DNA from: Fibrobacter sp. UWB15
GTDB lineage: Bacteria > Fibrobacterota > Fibrobacteria > Fibrobacterales > Fibrobacteraceae
Direction of reading: 5' to 3'
Length of the DNA: 64,000 nt
Assembly: GCF_900177705.1 (NCBI RefSeq)
Contig: NZ_FXBA01000005.1
Span: forward strand, 124,001-188,000
Shown: piece by piece, positions 9,403-19,790 of the stretch
How the letters are laid out: each line of letters begins with the position of its first letter
Position numbering within the stretch: the stretch's first letter is position 1
The notes under the pieces: model-generated
Seen by the model: only the letters and a program-made list of their open reading frames with translations
Told to the model about the DNA's origin: nothing
Database searches by the model: none
Position numbers and translations under genes: made by a program

Positions 9403-12400
9403 GTGAAGCCCAATGTACTTATAACTCTATTTGTGGCCTTGGGGGCAATTTGTTCTTTTGCCCGCGTGGTCGAAGATTCCAAGAGCCGATTTGTCTTGGA
9501 CGATAATGTTATTGAATCCAGTATTCATGAATGCTTGGATGGGAACGACCGTGGCGGAGTTTTTTTGCCTGAAAACGCGGCCTACCTGGATGGCAATGCG
9601 GTTCCTTTCCGCTATTACCATGTCGCTCTTCCGTCGAACCAGAAACCTTCTGTTTCTGTGACCGATTCCAAAATGGTTCCCCTGGGAAGGTCTCTTTGTA
9701 AGGGGGGCCCTGGTGGTGCCTCGGATTCGTTACGCATTTTGCCGGTGAATGTTTCTGAACCGGTCTTGCGTGATGGACTCTGGATAACCGATATTCGCGT
9801 ACCTCTTTATGTCAGGAATGGTTCCTCGGTTTCCCTCCGCAAGAATTTCCGCTTGAACGTCCAGTTCAACGGTTCCGTAAATGGTGTCAATCCGGGGAAG
9901 CGAGCCTTATCCAAGGTGGGCAACCCTATTGCGGCGTCCCGTTTCGGAACGTCTAGGGCCAAGTCCATGAAGGCTTTGCGCAAAGAAGCTGACGGTGGCT
10001 TGAGCGATGTTTCGTTCTTGGCTAGACTTCAGGTGGGTGACAAGGGCGATCGGAGCATGGCCTCTTTCAGCGAAGATGGCCTGTATGCAGTTCCTTTTAG
10101 TGCTATTCGCAATTCGCTTCTGGTGTGGCAGCGTCAAAACGCCATCGATGGTATTCCCGTAGAAAGAATTTGTCTTTACGGTGCATCGCCCGATACCTTG
10201 GCAGATGTTGGTCCCGGTACAGAAGATCGTATACCGAATCAGATTTTTGAAATCCCCATCGAAGTCCGCGACCATACTCCTGGAGGCAGTACTCCCGACG
10301 GCATTTTTAATGACGGTGACTCCATTATCTTTGTCGGCTATGGCAGCGGATTTTGGAAACGCTGTGACCGCGAAGACCCCATGTTCGTGAACGGGAAAAT
10401 GGATTATTACCATTCCTATTCCCCGTATTCCTTCTATCAGAAATTCCTGTTCGGTTATAAAAATTCCGGCAAGGGACTCCGCTTGAGTCAAAAGGTTGCA
10501 GCGCCTTCGGCTAATGGAAAAGATATCGCTTGGTTGCGCTATGCCCGTGCCGAAAAAGACGCTCTCTTGCGTGATACTTATTTTGGAAAGGAACTGGACT
10601 GGGAAAAGGCGACGGGTAAGGAATGGTTCTGGAAATGGCATTCCCGTAAGGAAACGGATCTCATCACGTTCTCCAATGACGAAATCAGGGAAATTGTTGA
10701 TTTGCCTGGCATGGTGGAGGGCGGCAAGCAGTATGTGGCTACGAGTTATTTCCCGCATCGTTCCCTGTGGGCGAACTCGGCGCTCCAGGCCTACGATCAG
10801 GTAGCAAGCCTGACGCTTTCGGCTGACAGTTATAAACGCCGCATGGAATCCATCGTTTTTGCATTGGAAGTGAATGGACTTCGTGCAGAACTCTATGAAA
10901 TGGAACTTATTCCGGGTGGTAATTTCCGCTTTGATAATCCGGGACTTTTGTCGCAGGGAAACCAGTATGTCCTGGAAATGTTGCCTAACGACAGACAATA
11001 TGACCGCTTTGATGGTTTTACAGTTGCCTACCAGTGGAATCCTGTAGTCGATTCCGCGGAATGGCTTTTGCCTGGCGGTGCTGTTTCGGGTGTTGTCAAT
11101 GTTCCTGTTCCGGCGCAGACGCAGGTTCTGAGATTCGTGAACTTGAAGCCCGTCGGGTTCTTGACTGCATCGGGAACGGTGGCGAAGGATAGCATTCCTG
11201 TTGGCGAAGATGTAAGGTATTTGGCTGTCCGCGAAAATGTGTACCGTTCGGGACTGAAGGTCGAAGGCATTCCTGATTATGGCGATGGTGTTTTGAAGGA
11301 TCTGTCGAAACCCAATTCAAAACTGGAATACCTGATTATCTCTCCTACTGAATTCCTGGAGCCGGCAAAGGCTTTGGCTGAATTCCGCAATGACGAATCT
11401 TCTGTGAAACCGATCCCGACTTCGGTAGTGGTTCTTGAAGATATTTACGACCGCTATACGGGTGGACGCGTCTCGCCGGTGGCAGTCCGTAACTACATCT
11501 CTTACGTTTATTCTGTATGCCCGAACTTCCGCTATGTTTTGCTTGTGGGGGCAGGAAATTTTGACTATCGCGGCTTTGACAGCAAGTTGTCGACCTCTTA
11601 TTTCCCGCCTTTTGAAAAAGAAGACGGTGTGGTTGAAGATTTCTTTGGCGTACTCGATTCCGGAGAAGCGGTAATGTACGGCCGTTACGATTTGGATGTC
11701 GCGGTAGGTAGACTTCCGATTTCTTCGGTGACGGAATTTGCCAACTATATCGAAAAGGCGAAAGATTACGAAAAGAAAGGTGTCATGGATTATTCGGATT
11801 GGCGCACCACCTTGTTGCATGCGGCCGATGACGCTCGAAATAGTGGCATGGACGATTTGACGAGGCATACGTGGTACCAGGAATCCGTTGTGAAGGCACT
11901 TGATGAAATGGCTGATTCTAAACAGGAACGTTGGAATTTCAAGAAAATTTACTTGCTTGATTATCCGGAAGATGCGTCAAGCCAGAAGAAGGCCGCTGCA
12001 GATGACTTTATCAATATCTTGAATCAGGGAGCCCTGTTTACGACATACTTTGGACACGGTTCCAAGACGGATTGGGCTAGCGAAGGCCTTTTGAAGCCGA
12101 GCTACATTCCCAAGCTTTCGAATAAGGGCCGTTATACCATTTTGGGATCCTTCTCTTGCACGGTCGGACGTTTTGATGAAGGTACAAGTCGTTCGCTATC
12201 CGAAGAATTCCTTGTGACTCCTAATGCGGGATCTATTGTCTCTATTGGTGCAACTCGCGAAACCTTTGCCGATTATAATTTCAATTTCGGAAAGAGTCTC
12301 TTGATGAACGCCTTGATGGAAAATGGAGAAACCATTGGCATGGCTGTTCTTAAGACGAAACGGTCTGTTGGCATGGATTACGAAAGGCAACGTTACAACA

Positions 12401-13509
12401 ATGAACGTTATGTACTTTTGGGTGAACCGGTGATTCATATGCCCAGCAGTGATTTCAAGATATTGCTGGATACGCCTCTTGATTCAATCAAGGGCTTGGA
12501 TCGAATGACTTTGTCCGGTACAGTAGAGGGCATGAACGACGGCTATATCGATTTGGTATTGCGAGAAGGCCGCGTGTTCAAGAGAATGTCTCTAGAAGTG
12601 AATGATGATTCCCTCGATGTGTTCTATGATGGGGGGCTGGTTTATTCTGAAAAAATTCCGGTGAAGGGTGGCAAATTCGCTACGAGTTTTGTGACTCCCC
12701 GCAAGATTTCCATAGGCGATACGACGGCGGAATTCAGTGCTTGGGCCTATTCTACGAACGAAAGCTCTGTCGGTCGTTCTTGGATCAGGAACCTGGTCAT
12801 TAGTGGAATTTCGGATTTTGCAGACTCGCTGAACGATACGTTGCCTCCGACGATTCAGTTGCAGCCCTGTTATGGTGGCGTAACGACGAATTATGCTGAC
12901 GGAGAAACGGTCAAGTTGCAGTCTCCGGCTTGCCTGCAGGTGATTATCGAAGATTCTACCGCTATCGACTACAGAGAACATGCTGATGAAGGCATTGCCT
13001 TTGAAATCGAGGGCGTGCAGGATCCGTTCCACCCGTGGCCTTATTTGGAACAGACTTCGAAGCGAGCGAAACTTCGCATGAACTTTACTTCGGAACAGTA
13101 TCCTGCTGGCAAATACGTTTTCAAGGTGTTTGCAAAGGACGTCTTGGATAATGTGGCGACTAAGACTTTGAATGTTGAAATTACGGACGACATGGAATCA
13201 GGTCTTGCCGATGTGTTCAACGTGCCGAACCCGATGGGCAAAAAAGGAACGACCTTCTACTTCAAGAATTTGACTCCCGATAACAGAACGTCGAAGGTTG
13301 ACATCTTTATCTACAACCAGAATGGCAAACTGGTGAAAGTGATTAAAGATGCTGTTTCGGGCGTGACGCATTGGAATGGCCGCGACAATCACGGCCGACC
13401 CCTTGCTAATGGCTTGTACCACTACGTGGTACGCAGCACCGTGGCCGCTAGCGGTGATTTCGGAAAGAAAACTTGGACTAAAAAACAGAAACTATTGATT
13501 TCGAGGTAA
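9403..13509 (+). CDS. porU: PorU-like C25 (gingipain-family) cysteine peptidase of the type IX system
   Basis: This 1368-residue secreted protein starts at a GTG and has a signal peptide (VLITLFVALGAICSFA). The peptidase C25 domain spans roughly residues 640-1000, with the expected catalytic pair: His885 in YFGHGS and Cys919 in GSFSCTVGRFD. The C-terminus (FNVPNPMGKKGTTFYF to NGRDNHGRPLANGLYHY) is a FlgD-like Ig domain as used for type IX sorting. In Bacteroidota, PorU is the sortase that removes sorting domains and attaches cargo to the surface, and the architecture here fits that role. A gingipain-like secreted protease is the alternative. The gene symbol is by homology of architecture. Confidence 0.85.
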   Translation: MKPNVLITLFVALGAICSFARVVEDSKSRFVLDDNVIESSIHECLDGNDRGGVFLPENAAYLDGNAVPFRYYHVALPSNQKPSVSVTDSKMVPLGRSLCKGGPGGASDSLRILPVNVSEPVLRDGLWITDIRVPLYVRNGSSVSLRKNFRLNVQFNGSVNGVNPGKRALSKVGNPIAASRFGTSRAKSMKALRKEADGGLSDVSFLARLQVGDKGDRSMASFSEDGLYAVPFSAIRNSLLVWQRQNAIDGIPVERICLYGASPDTLADVGPGTEDRIPNQIFEIPIEVRDHTPGGSTPDGIFNDGDSIIFVGYGSGFWKRCDREDPMFVNGKMDYYHSYSPYSFYQKFLFGYKNSGKGLRLSQKVAAPSANGKDIAWLRYARAEKDALLRDTYFGKELDWEKATGKEWFWKWHSRKETDLITFSNDEIREIVDLPGMVEGGKQYVATSYFPHRSLWANSALQAYDQVASLTLSADSYKRRMESIVFALEVNGLRAELYEMELIPGGNFRFDNPGLLSQGNQYVLEMLPNDRQYDRFDGFTVAYQWNPVVDSAEWLLPGGAVSGVVNVPVPAQTQVLRFVNLKPVGFLTASGTVAKDSIPVGEDVRYLAVRENVYRSGLKVEGIPDYGDGVLKDLSKPNSKLEYLIISPTEFLEPAKALAEFRNDESSVKPIPTSVVVLEDIYDRYTGGRVSPVAVRNYISYVYSVCPNFRYVLLVGAGNFDYRGFDSKLSTSYFPPFEKEDGVVEDFFGVLDSGEAVMYGRYDLDVAVGRLPISSVTEFANYIEKAKDYEKKGVMDYSDWRTTLLHAADDARNSGMDDLTRHTWYQESVVKALDEMADSKQERWNFKKIYLLDYPEDASSQKKAAADDFINILNQGALFTTYFGHGSKTDWASEGLLKPSYIPKLSNKGRYTILGSFSCTVGRFDEGTSRSLSEEFLVTPNAGSIVSIGATRETFADYNFNFGKSLLMNALMENGETIGMAVLKTKRSVGMDYERQRYNNERYVLLGEPVIHMPSSDFKILLDTPLDSIKGLDRMTLSGTVEGMNDGYIDLVLREGRVFKRMSLEVNDDSLDVFYDGGLVYSEKIPVKGGKFATSFVTPRKISIGDTTAEFSAWAYSTNESSVGRSWIRNLVISGISDFADSLNDTLPPTIQLQPCYGGVTTNYADGETVKLQSPACLQVIIEDSTAIDYREHADEGIAFEIEGVQDPFHPWPYLEQTSKRAKLRMNFTSEQYPAGKYVFKVFAKDVLDNVATKTLNVEITDDMESGLADVFNVPNPMGKKGTTFYFKNLTPDNRTSKVDIFIYNQNGKLVKVIKDAVSGVTHWNGRDNHGRPLANGLYHYVVRSTVAASGDFGKKTWTKKQKLLISR

Positions 13510-13511
13510 TT

Positions 13512-14378
13512 ATGGATTTGCGTGAAAAGCCTGGTAAAGTTCAGACTTTTTTGGAATGGATGTTGCGTTTTCGTTTGATCGCGCTTGTGGTCATGGTGAT
13601 TGCGACGGTCTCGTTTGTAGCTACAGGTTGGCAAGAAATTGTTTCGCTCCCGATTGGCTCTTCTGAAGCGTTTGGAATGTGGCTTGCCGAAACGGAAGGT
13701 GCAAAAGCCTTGTGGGAATCTGCCCGTTACCTTGGCGTGGCAAGTATCGCCTGCGTCGTGATGTTTATCGTGTTTGGCGGAGTCCGCGCGGGTGTTGCCT
13801 CGGTGGTAGCGATGCTTCTTTCGTTTGCGGGCTTATATGTACTTGGCGGTGCCGAAAGCATGCCGCTTCCGATGTTTGGAATCTTTGCATTGGTAGCGAT
13901 TGTCATGTTCATTTTCGTGAAACTTTCGGTCGCTTGTGCGCTGTTCCCGTTTGCGCTTTCTTGGCTGTTCCTGAGCGGAATCCTCGAGATTGTCTCTTCG
14001 AAGTTCGATGCCTCGGCAAGTCTGGTGTGGGGCGCACATTCTGCATTCGCCTTCGCTTGTGCAATGGCTTTTGCCGTGGTGGCGGGCAAGCATTTGGCGG
14101 CTGGCGTGCCGCAGGCAGGCGCCTTGGTGAAGGCTGCCAAGCAGTTGCTGGTGCCGGTACTTGTGGGTGCCCTGTTGCTCATTGCCGCCGTTACGTATGA
14201 TATGGGTACCCCGAACTGGATTTATGGAGTACTTCAGTTCGTGGCGTATGCCGTCTGGTTCTACGTATTCTTCTTTTCAATTTCGAGCTTTGGCCCGTGG
14301 GAACGCCTGCGTTCCGGAAGCCGCCGCGTCGAAATGAAGGACAAGAAGAAAAAGGCTCCGGCTAAAAAGAAGAAGTAG
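13512..14378 (+). CDS. Polytopic membrane protein of unknown function
   Basis: The 288-residue protein has about eight hydrophobic segments and ends in a very basic tail (KDKKKKAPAKKKK) that should face the cytoplasm. No family is recognised. It begins two bases after the stop of the C25 peptidase gene, so the two are almost certainly cotranscribed. A bidirectional terminator follows. A role in secretion or envelope biogenesis is an inference from the neighbour only. Confidence 0.7.
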   Translation: MDLREKPGKVQTFLEWMLRFRLIALVVMVIATVSFVATGWQEIVSLPIGSSEAFGMWLAETEGAKALWESARYLGVASIACVVMFIVFGGVRAGVASVVAMLLSFAGLYVLGGAESMPLPMFGIFALVAIVMFIFVKLSVACALFPFALSWLFLSGILEIVSSKFDASASLVWGAHSAFAFACAMAFAVVAGKHLAAGVPQAGALVKAAKQLLVPVLVGALLLIAAVTYDMGTPNWIYGVLQFVAYAVWFYVFFFSISSFGPWERLRSGSRRVEMKDKKKKAPAKKKK

Positions 14379-14426
14379 GCTTTAAGGTGCGCAAACGATA
14401 ATCGCGCAACCGAATTATGTGAAAAA

Positions 14427-14447
14427 GGCTCGTCATTTGACGAGCCT
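14427..14447. terminator. Bidirectional intrinsic terminator
   Basis: AGGCTCGTC and GACGAGCCT arms of nine pairs surround a short loop, with an A tract on the left and a T tract on the right. It serves the convergent membrane-protein gene and metK. Confidence 0.85.
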
Positions 14448-14468
14448 CAATTTTTGGAAAGATGCCGC

Positions 14469-15659
14469 TTAGATTTTAGCGAGTTTCTTCAGTGTTGCAG
14501 CCTTATCGGTCTTTTCCCAGGTGAAGCGTGCGCCGGTACGGCCGAAGTGGCCAAGCGCGGCAGTTGCCTGGTAGCCCGGCTTCTTCAGGTCGAGCATCTT
14601 CACGATGCCGGCCGGAGAAAGGTCGAAGGTCTTGGAAACGATTGCTTCGATTTCGCGGTCGCTGATCTTGCCCGTGCCGAAGGTGTTCACGAGTACGGAA
14701 ACCGGCTTGCTGTAACCGATAGCGTAGGCGAGCTGTACTTCGCAACGGTAGGCGAGGTCTGCGGCGACGATGTTCTTTGCCACGTAGCGAGCGGCGTAGG
14801 CGGCGCTGCGGTCGACCTTGGAGGGGTCCTTGCCGCTGAAGGCGCCACCACCGTGACGGCCCATGCCGCCGTAGGTGTCGACGATAATCTTACGACCGGT
14901 GAGGCCGCAGTCACCGTGCGGGCCACCGACCACGAACTTGCCGGTCGGGTTCACGAGGTAACGGGTCTTCTTGTCGAGCAACTTGGCCGGAATCACCTTC
15001 TTGATGAGCTTTTCGATGATTTCCTTTTCGATGGTCGAATGCTTGAGTTCCTTGCCGTTCACGAATTCGTCGTGCTGGGTAGAAATCACGACCGTGTCCA
15101 CGCGTACGGGCTTGTCGTTTTCGTCATATTCCACAGTCACCTGGGACTTGGCGTCGGGGCGCAACCACTTGATTTTGCCCTTTTCGCGGAGGTTTTGGAT
15201 TTCTTCCATGAGCTTGTGGGCGAGGCTAATCGGGAGCGGCATCAGTTCCTTGGTTTCCTTTACGGCGTAGCCGAACATCATGCCCTGGTCACCGGCACCC
15301 TGCTTGTCGTCTTCCTTACCGTCGGCTGCCTTGGCGTCCACGCCCTGGGCGATGTCCGGAGACTGCTTGTCCATAGCGACGAGCACGGAGCAGCCCTTGT
15401 AGTCGAAGGCGAGTTCCGGATTCACGTAGCCGATGCCCTTGATGGTCTTGCGGGCAATCTGCTGGTAGTCGATGACAGCCTTGGTGGTGATTTCACCGGA
15501 AATCACAACGAGGCCCGTGTTCACGAGCGTTTCGCAAGCGACGCGGCTGTTCGGGTCCTGCGCAAGGCAGGCGTCGAGGATGGCGTCCGAAATCTGGTCG
15601 CAGACTTTGTCCGGGTGTCCTTTGGATACGGATTCAGAAGTAAAGAGATAATGTGCCAT
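14469..15659 (-). CDS. metK: S-adenosylmethionine synthase
   Basis: This enzyme makes SAM from methionine and ATP in the cytoplasm. The 396 residues match the family. The N-terminus is [21 protein letters not shown], the ATP loop is [12 protein letters not shown], and the P-loop-like segment is [16 protein letters not shown]. The ATG at 15659 has an AAGGAGCC ribosome site. A well-formed promoter lies about 95 bp upstream. No known SAM riboswitch could be recognised in the leader of about 88 nt. The long open frame on the opposite strand is an antisense shadow. Confidence 0.98.
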   Translation of the reverse strand: MAHYLFTSESVSKGHPDKVCDQISDAILDACLAQDPNSRVACETLVNTGLVVISGEITTKAVIDYQQIARKTIKGIGYVNPELAFDYKGCSVLVAMDKQSPDIAQGVDAKAADGKEDDKQGAGDQGMMFGYAVKETKELMPLPISLAHKLMEEIQNLREKGKIKWLRPDAKSQVTVEYDENDKPVRVDTVVISTQHDEFVNGKELKHSTIEKEIIEKLIKKVIPAKLLDKKTRYLVNPTGKFVVGGPHGDCGLTGRKIIVDTYGGMGRHGGGAFSGKDPSKVDRSAAYAARYVAKNIVAADLAYRCEVQLAYAIGYSKPVSVLVNTFGTGKISDREIEAIVSKTFDLSPAGIVKMLDLKKPGYQATAALGHFGRTGARFTWEKTDKAATLKKLAKI

Positions 15660-15753
15660 GTAGGCTCCTTGATGTTTTCGGCACCAAAAAGAATGTCGCG
15701 TTTTTGAGCATTCCCAAGCGCTGAAAAAACGGGTTTAAGTTTTTCTATGCATA

Positions 15754-15782
15754 AATCTACAAAAATGCATAAAGGCTGACAA
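15754..15782 (-). promoter_or_regulatory. metK promoter (sigma-70 type)
   Basis: On the minus strand TTGTCA is followed by exactly 17 bases and TAGATT. The spacer and its flank carry two copies of TTATGCAT (direct repeat), a possible operator. Transcription would start about 88 bases before the metK ATG. Confidence 0.6.
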
Positions 15783-15908
15783 CTCCAAATAGGAATTCTT
15801 GGGCCTAATTGTGCTTTGAGCCGTTTTTTTTGTATATTGACACTGATTCGCCAAATAGGGAATCTTTTTTATATCCCGGGCAGGGTTATTGCCGTTCCCG
15901 AGGGATTT

Positions 15909-17684
15909 TTGCCCCATAAATTGCTATTTGCCCCTGTTTTGCTGTGGGCTTTATTCTGTTTCGCGCCCGTGCAGGCTGTCGAGCGCGCTAAAACGCATGT
16001 CGTCGAGCGCGCCGAAAAACCGGTGACACTGGATTTCGTGGATACGCCTATCGCCGAGGTGGTGCGCCTGATTTCGCTTGCGTACAAAACCCCCGTGTTG
16101 GTGGATGACGCCCTCGATTTGAAGGTGACGTTTCACTTGGACGGCGTGGGCGTACTGGATGCCTTGACCGCGCTGTGTTCCGCTCACGGGCTTGAACTGG
16201 TGCAGCAGGAATCCGTGTTCCATGTGCGGCGGGCGAGTGTTCGCGGCGAGCATGAGTTTTCCCTGCGCGACACGCTTGTAACGCTGTCGGTCAAGGATAA
16301 GGAAGTGGGCGAATTCGTGCGCGAGTTTGCCCTGAATTCCGGCCTGAACATTCTGGCGTCACCCGGGCTTGAAGGCCGTATTACGGGCGAGCTTCGCTCC
16401 ATGCCGGCCGAGGCGGCATTTCGCTCTATAATGTCTGTACATGGTTTTCGGGTTTGGCGTGAAGGCGCAATCTTGCGGGTGGAAAGCCCGCGGTTGAGTT
16501 CTGCGGGTAAGGCATCAAGCGAAGCGAGCGATAAAATCCGGATTTACAAGGACGGCGACTTGTACAGCGCCGAGGTGAACGATGGCGATTTGGCGCAGGC
16601 GCTGAATGTACTTGCGGAAGTTGCGGAATTGAACTTGGCACTGTACGGCGACATTCGCGAAAGCATGCGGCTTAAATTGCATGCGGTGACGCTTGAATGC
16701 TTGATTGAGTCGCTGTTTAAGGGACGTCGTTACAGCTTTGCGCTTGAGGGCAAGACTTTGTACGTGAGCGAGGGTGGCACGCACAAGGCGCTTTCGGCGA
16801 GTAAGCTCTACCCGCTGCGGCATGTCCATAGCGAACGTGCGCTTGCGTACTTGGGCAAGTTTGCGCCCAGCCCGAACTTCGTGGCGACCGAAATCAAGGA
16901 ACAGAATGCGCTCTTGTTGGGCGGTTCGCATTTTGAAATCCAGATGGCGGTGGATTTGCTCAAGCAGATTGATATTCCGGCGCTGCAGGTGACGCTCTCT
17001 TGCATCGTGGTGGAATTCAAGCGCGGGCGTGGCTTTGAAATCGGGCTGCATAGCGGTGCCACGCGTAAGACCGCGGAACGCGATCTTGGCGCGCGAGGCT
17101 ACTTCGATTTTATGGGCAAGGATTTTTCGGCGGCGGGCGCTTTCGGTAAAATCGGGCTCTTGCCCGACCGCTTTGAACTGGAGCTCGCCTCGCTCGAAGA
17201 AAACAATCAGGCCGAGGTCCTCGCGCGCCCGCGCTTGACTACGCTCAACGGCAATAAGGCGGAACTCAATGTAACAAATACCGTCTACTACTTGGTGAGC
17301 CAAGTGTCTGCCGATGGTTACCCGATTACAGATTACCGCTCGTTCAACGATGGCATTTCGTTGGAACTCACGCCCTCGGTGACGCAAGAGGGGAGAATCA
17401 CCTTAGAAGTTTCTCCCGAAATCAAGTCGGCCGGGCGCAGCTCCGGCGATGGCCCGCGCGACATTAGTACCCGAAACTTGAAGACGATGGTGGTGCTTGC
17501 CGATGGCGAAACGCTTTGCCTGGGCGGCCTGATTCGCAAGAGTAAATCAGAGGTTCGCTCGGCGGTGCCGTTTCTCGGGAGTATTCCTTTGCTTGGGCGT
17601 TTGTTCAGCTACACCTCCGAAGAGGAAGAAGAAAATGAACTTGCCATATTCATCACGCCGCATGTAGAAAAGGCGGGACTATGA
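15909..17684 (+). CDS. Secretin (GspD/PilQ family) outer-membrane channel
   Basis: A TTG start at 15909 is proposed. It is preceded by CGAGGGA and begins a good signal peptide (LLFAPVLLWALFCFAPVQA), whereas the longer frame from 15816 has no ribosome site. The 591-residue protein has N-terminal STN/N0-like repeats (VTLDFVDTPIAEVVRLIS) and N1-like repeats. A C-terminal secretin domain holds the conserved ARPRLTTLNGNKAELNV, VLADGETLCLGGLI and VPFLGSIPLLGRLF segments. It should form the outer-membrane ring of a type IV pilus or type II secretion machine. It overlaps the next gene by four bases (ATGA), indicating translational coupling. Confidence 0.9.
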   Translation: MPHKLLFAPVLLWALFCFAPVQAVERAKTHVVERAEKPVTLDFVDTPIAEVVRLISLAYKTPVLVDDALDLKVTFHLDGVGVLDALTALCSAHGLELVQQESVFHVRRASVRGEHEFSLRDTLVTLSVKDKEVGEFVREFALNSGLNILASPGLEGRITGELRSMPAEAAFRSIMSVHGFRVWREGAILRVESPRLSSAGKASSEASDKIRIYKDGDLYSAEVNDGDLAQALNVLAEVAELNLALYGDIRESMRLKLHAVTLECLIESLFKGRRYSFALEGKTLYVSEGGTHKALSASKLYPLRHVHSERALAYLGKFAPSPNFVATEIKEQNALLLGGSHFEIQMAVDLLKQIDIPALQVTLSCIVVEFKRGRGFEIGLHSGATRKTAERDLGARGYFDFMGKDFSAAGAFGKIGLLPDRFELELASLEENNQAEVLARPRLTTLNGNKAELNVTNTVYYLVSQVSADGYPITDYRSFNDGISLELTPSVTQEGRITLEVSPEIKSAGRSSGDGPRDISTRNLKTMVVLADGETLCLGGLIRKSKSEVRSAVPFLGSIPLLGRLFSYTSEEEEENELAIFITPHVEKAGL

Positions 17685-18847
17685 TTTTGAATATGGCTGG
17701 TTTGTTATTGCGTTTGCGGTACACGGGGGCAATTCCGATGGAGGCGAAACTCTTGACTTGGGAATGCATGACGACCTTTGATGAAATCCCGGCGCAGGCG
17801 GAATTGGAACGCATGTTTGAAATGGAATTTCCGCGCACGAGCCGCCGCCTGCAGGAATGTGGAGGATTTTACCGGATTTGGCATTTGGTCTCCTTCAATT
17901 CGTCGGAGGGAAGGCGATCCCGTTTCCTGGTGGCGCTTGTCGAAAAGCCCGTTGAAAAAAGAACATTTGAAAAAATAACGTTTGAAAAAATCAGCCGGCG
18001 AGTGTTGCCCGAACAGATTTGGCTTTCGGCGGCGGCAGACCAAGCGATTCGCAAGTTGCACGAAAGCGATAACGCCGGCAATTACTTGTGCTACGCTCAT
18101 GCCGAAGGTCGGCTGTTCGTGCTTGTATTCTTTGAAGGCCGCCTTTGCCACTGGTCCGAAGATTTTGTAGGGGGTCATGCAAAATTGGAATTGGCCTTGT
18201 CTCGGTTCCGGCGTTTTTTGGAAAGCGATGCGCTGTTTTCGCGGGTGGAGCATTTTCAAGAAATAGCTCTGCAAGGCGACTTTACGCAAGGAATTATTTC
18301 GCAAGATTTTTCTTCGCAGGCGTTATTCAATCGGGCCTCGCGAGATTCCTTTTGGCGCGGCCGTGATTTGCGCAAGCCCGAAGTAAATGCGGCGAAGGGT
18401 TTCGCGGAATTCGTCAGCGCAATACTTGGGTGCAAGACTTGTTGGCTATTGATTCTTGCGCTCGCCATGTTGCTTGGTAAATTTGGGGAGCTTGGCGCGA
18501 AATTGAAAAGCGATTTGCAGTCGAATGTGGCAGATGTTGTGCCACCGGAATTATCGGTGCCGGAAATCTCGATGCTGGAGGTTTCGCCGGATTGGAATGC
18601 TGTCGTAGAACTGCCGGAATCGAGTGCTCCGCGGGTGCGTAAGCCGATTTGCCTGCTGCCAGAGGTCTTTTTGAAAGGTGTCGTGGGCGAAGAGATTGCG
18701 GTCGTCGCGATGGCGGGGGAGTCCAAGGAAATCTCGGCTGGAGATTCCTTGGGCTTGTTTGAAGTTCGGACGGTCGGACGCGATCAAATTACATTGGCAT
18801 GCGGCGATTCTACTGTCGTAAAGAAGGTGGGGGCGCATGGACCTTGA
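17681..18847 (+). CDS. Inner-membrane assembly protein, PilM/GspL-like with GspC/PilP-like end
   Basis: The protein has 388 residues. About 245 residues of soluble N-terminal domain are followed by one membrane span near residues 250-268 (CWLLILALAMLLG). A proline-rich linker then leads to a small C-terminal domain (GEEIAVVAMAGESKEISAGD through VRTVGRDQITLACGDS, split here) that resembles the GspC/PilP homology region, which docks on secretins. This layout would connect the inner-membrane platform to the secretin encoded just upstream. The assignment rests on topology, position and weak motif likeness, so it is tentative. Confidence 0.55.
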   Translation: MILNMAGLLLRLRYTGAIPMEAKLLTWECMTTFDEIPAQAELERMFEMEFPRTSRRLQECGGFYRIWHLVSFNSSEGRRSRFLVALVEKPVEKRTFEKITFEKISRRVLPEQIWLSAAADQAIRKLHESDNAGNYLCYAHAEGRLFVLVFFEGRLCHWSEDFVGGHAKLELALSRFRRFLESDALFSRVEHFQEIALQGDFTQGIISQDFSSQALFNRASRDSFWRGRDLRKPEVNAAKGFAEFVSAILGCKTCWLLILALAMLLGKFGELGAKLKSDLQSNVADVVPPELSVPEISMLEVSPDWNAVVELPESSAPRVRKPICLLPEVFLKGVVGEEIAVVAMAGESKEISAGDSLGLFEVRTVGRDQITLACGDSTVVKKVGAHGP

Positions 18848-19790
18848 TTATGGCATGGGTAAGCGGGGCGCGGTCTTGCCTCTAGTTTTAGGCATCCTTT
18901 TGGCGGTGACGCTCTTGCTGACGTCGCTTTTGCAAATGCCGGGAGGCCTGCAGCGTGTGGCATTGCGGCGTGCCCAAATGCAACAGCAAATTTATGATGC
19001 GGAATCGGCCCTCCTTGCTTACCTGGAAGGTTTTCCGGAACTTTTTTTCGAAGGTGAACCTTGGAATGTGGCTCTTCCGAGTGTTGAACGCTCGCGGCTT
19101 GGCCCGTGGGCGCAATTGTCGGTGAATTTGCCTGCGCCGACGGGCGAGGCGTCGTCGCGCCTTCAGGTGCTTGCGGGTGTTGCTTGCGACAGCGCCTGCA
19201 ACATGCTCAAGTCGCCCAAGCTTCGGCATGAAATTTATGAGGGCTTCAAACAGCAACTGAATCGTGAAATCACCATGGTACGTCCGCCGCTCGCATTAGA
19301 AACCAAGTCGGGAAACCGCCGCTATTTCGGGCGTGACTTTCCGCAGGCGCTTTGGGTTCAAGAGGGGGACTTGTTGCTGGATTTGGATGGTGGCGAAAAT
19401 TCAGCTGCGCAGGCGTTCTCCGGTCGCTTTATTGCAGACGGTTCAATCGATGTGCGCGGAAGTGCAGATGTCGATTCGCTTCGTGTGTATGCCCGAGGGC
19501 CTATTTACTTGCGCGGATCGCTTCTGCGGGGCTCTGTCAAAATCAAGTGGCTGGAGGCCTTTAGCGAAGACCGCATCGAGATTTCTCGAGGCGTGGAATT
19601 CTCGGGCATAGCCATTGCCCGGCACGAGGTTGCCTTCCCGACTGGGGTGGGCAAGGCACAAATGCGGTATCCTTCTTTTGTGACAGCTGCAGAATCGGCG
19701 GACCTACCGCTAGATTTGAAACTAGATTCCATCCTGATTCCCGACTTTATTGACGGTGACTTGAAACCCTTTGAGTGGAGGCTGCAATGA
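18837..19790 (+). CDS. PilX-like membrane-anchored pilus assembly protein
   Basis: The 317-residue protein has an N-terminal KRGAVLPLVLGILLAVTLLL hydrophobic segment and a following amphipathic stretch rich in Gln and Arg, typical of PilX/PilV-type accessory proteins. The C-terminal part has the alternating beta repeats of a bactofilin-like or right-handed helix fold (GSIDVRGSADVDSLRVYARG and onward, shortened). It overlaps the previous gene by 11 bases and the next by four. The pilus role is inferred from the operon and the N-terminus. Confidence 0.55.
   Translation: MDLDYGMGKRGAVLPLVLGILLAVTLLLTSLLQMPGGLQRVALRRAQMQQQIYDAESALLAYLEGFPELFFEGEPWNVALPSVERSRLGPWAQLSVNLPAPTGEASSRLQVLAGVACDSACNMLKSPKLRHEIYEGFKQQLNREITMVRPPLALETKSGNRRYFGRDFPQALWVQEGDLLLDLDGGENSAAQAFSGRFIADGSIDVRGSADVDSLRVYARGPIYLRGSLLRGSVKIKWLEAFSEDRIEISRGVEFSGIAIARHEVAFPTGVGKAQMRYPSFVTAAESADLPLDLKLDSILIPDFIDGDLKPFEWRLQ

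Noticed and set aside
14454-15707. Open frame of 417 codons opposite metK
   Set aside because: Exact antisense of a conserved enzyme; no ribosome site or family signature.
15659-15747. Possible SAM riboswitch in the metK leader
   Set aside because: The 88-nt leader has no conserved SAM-I, SAM-II or SAM-IV motif that I can recognise.
15735-15917. 60-codon minus-strand frame upstream of metK
   Set aside because: It overlaps the metK promoter and the secretin start, with no ribosome site and no conserved sequence.
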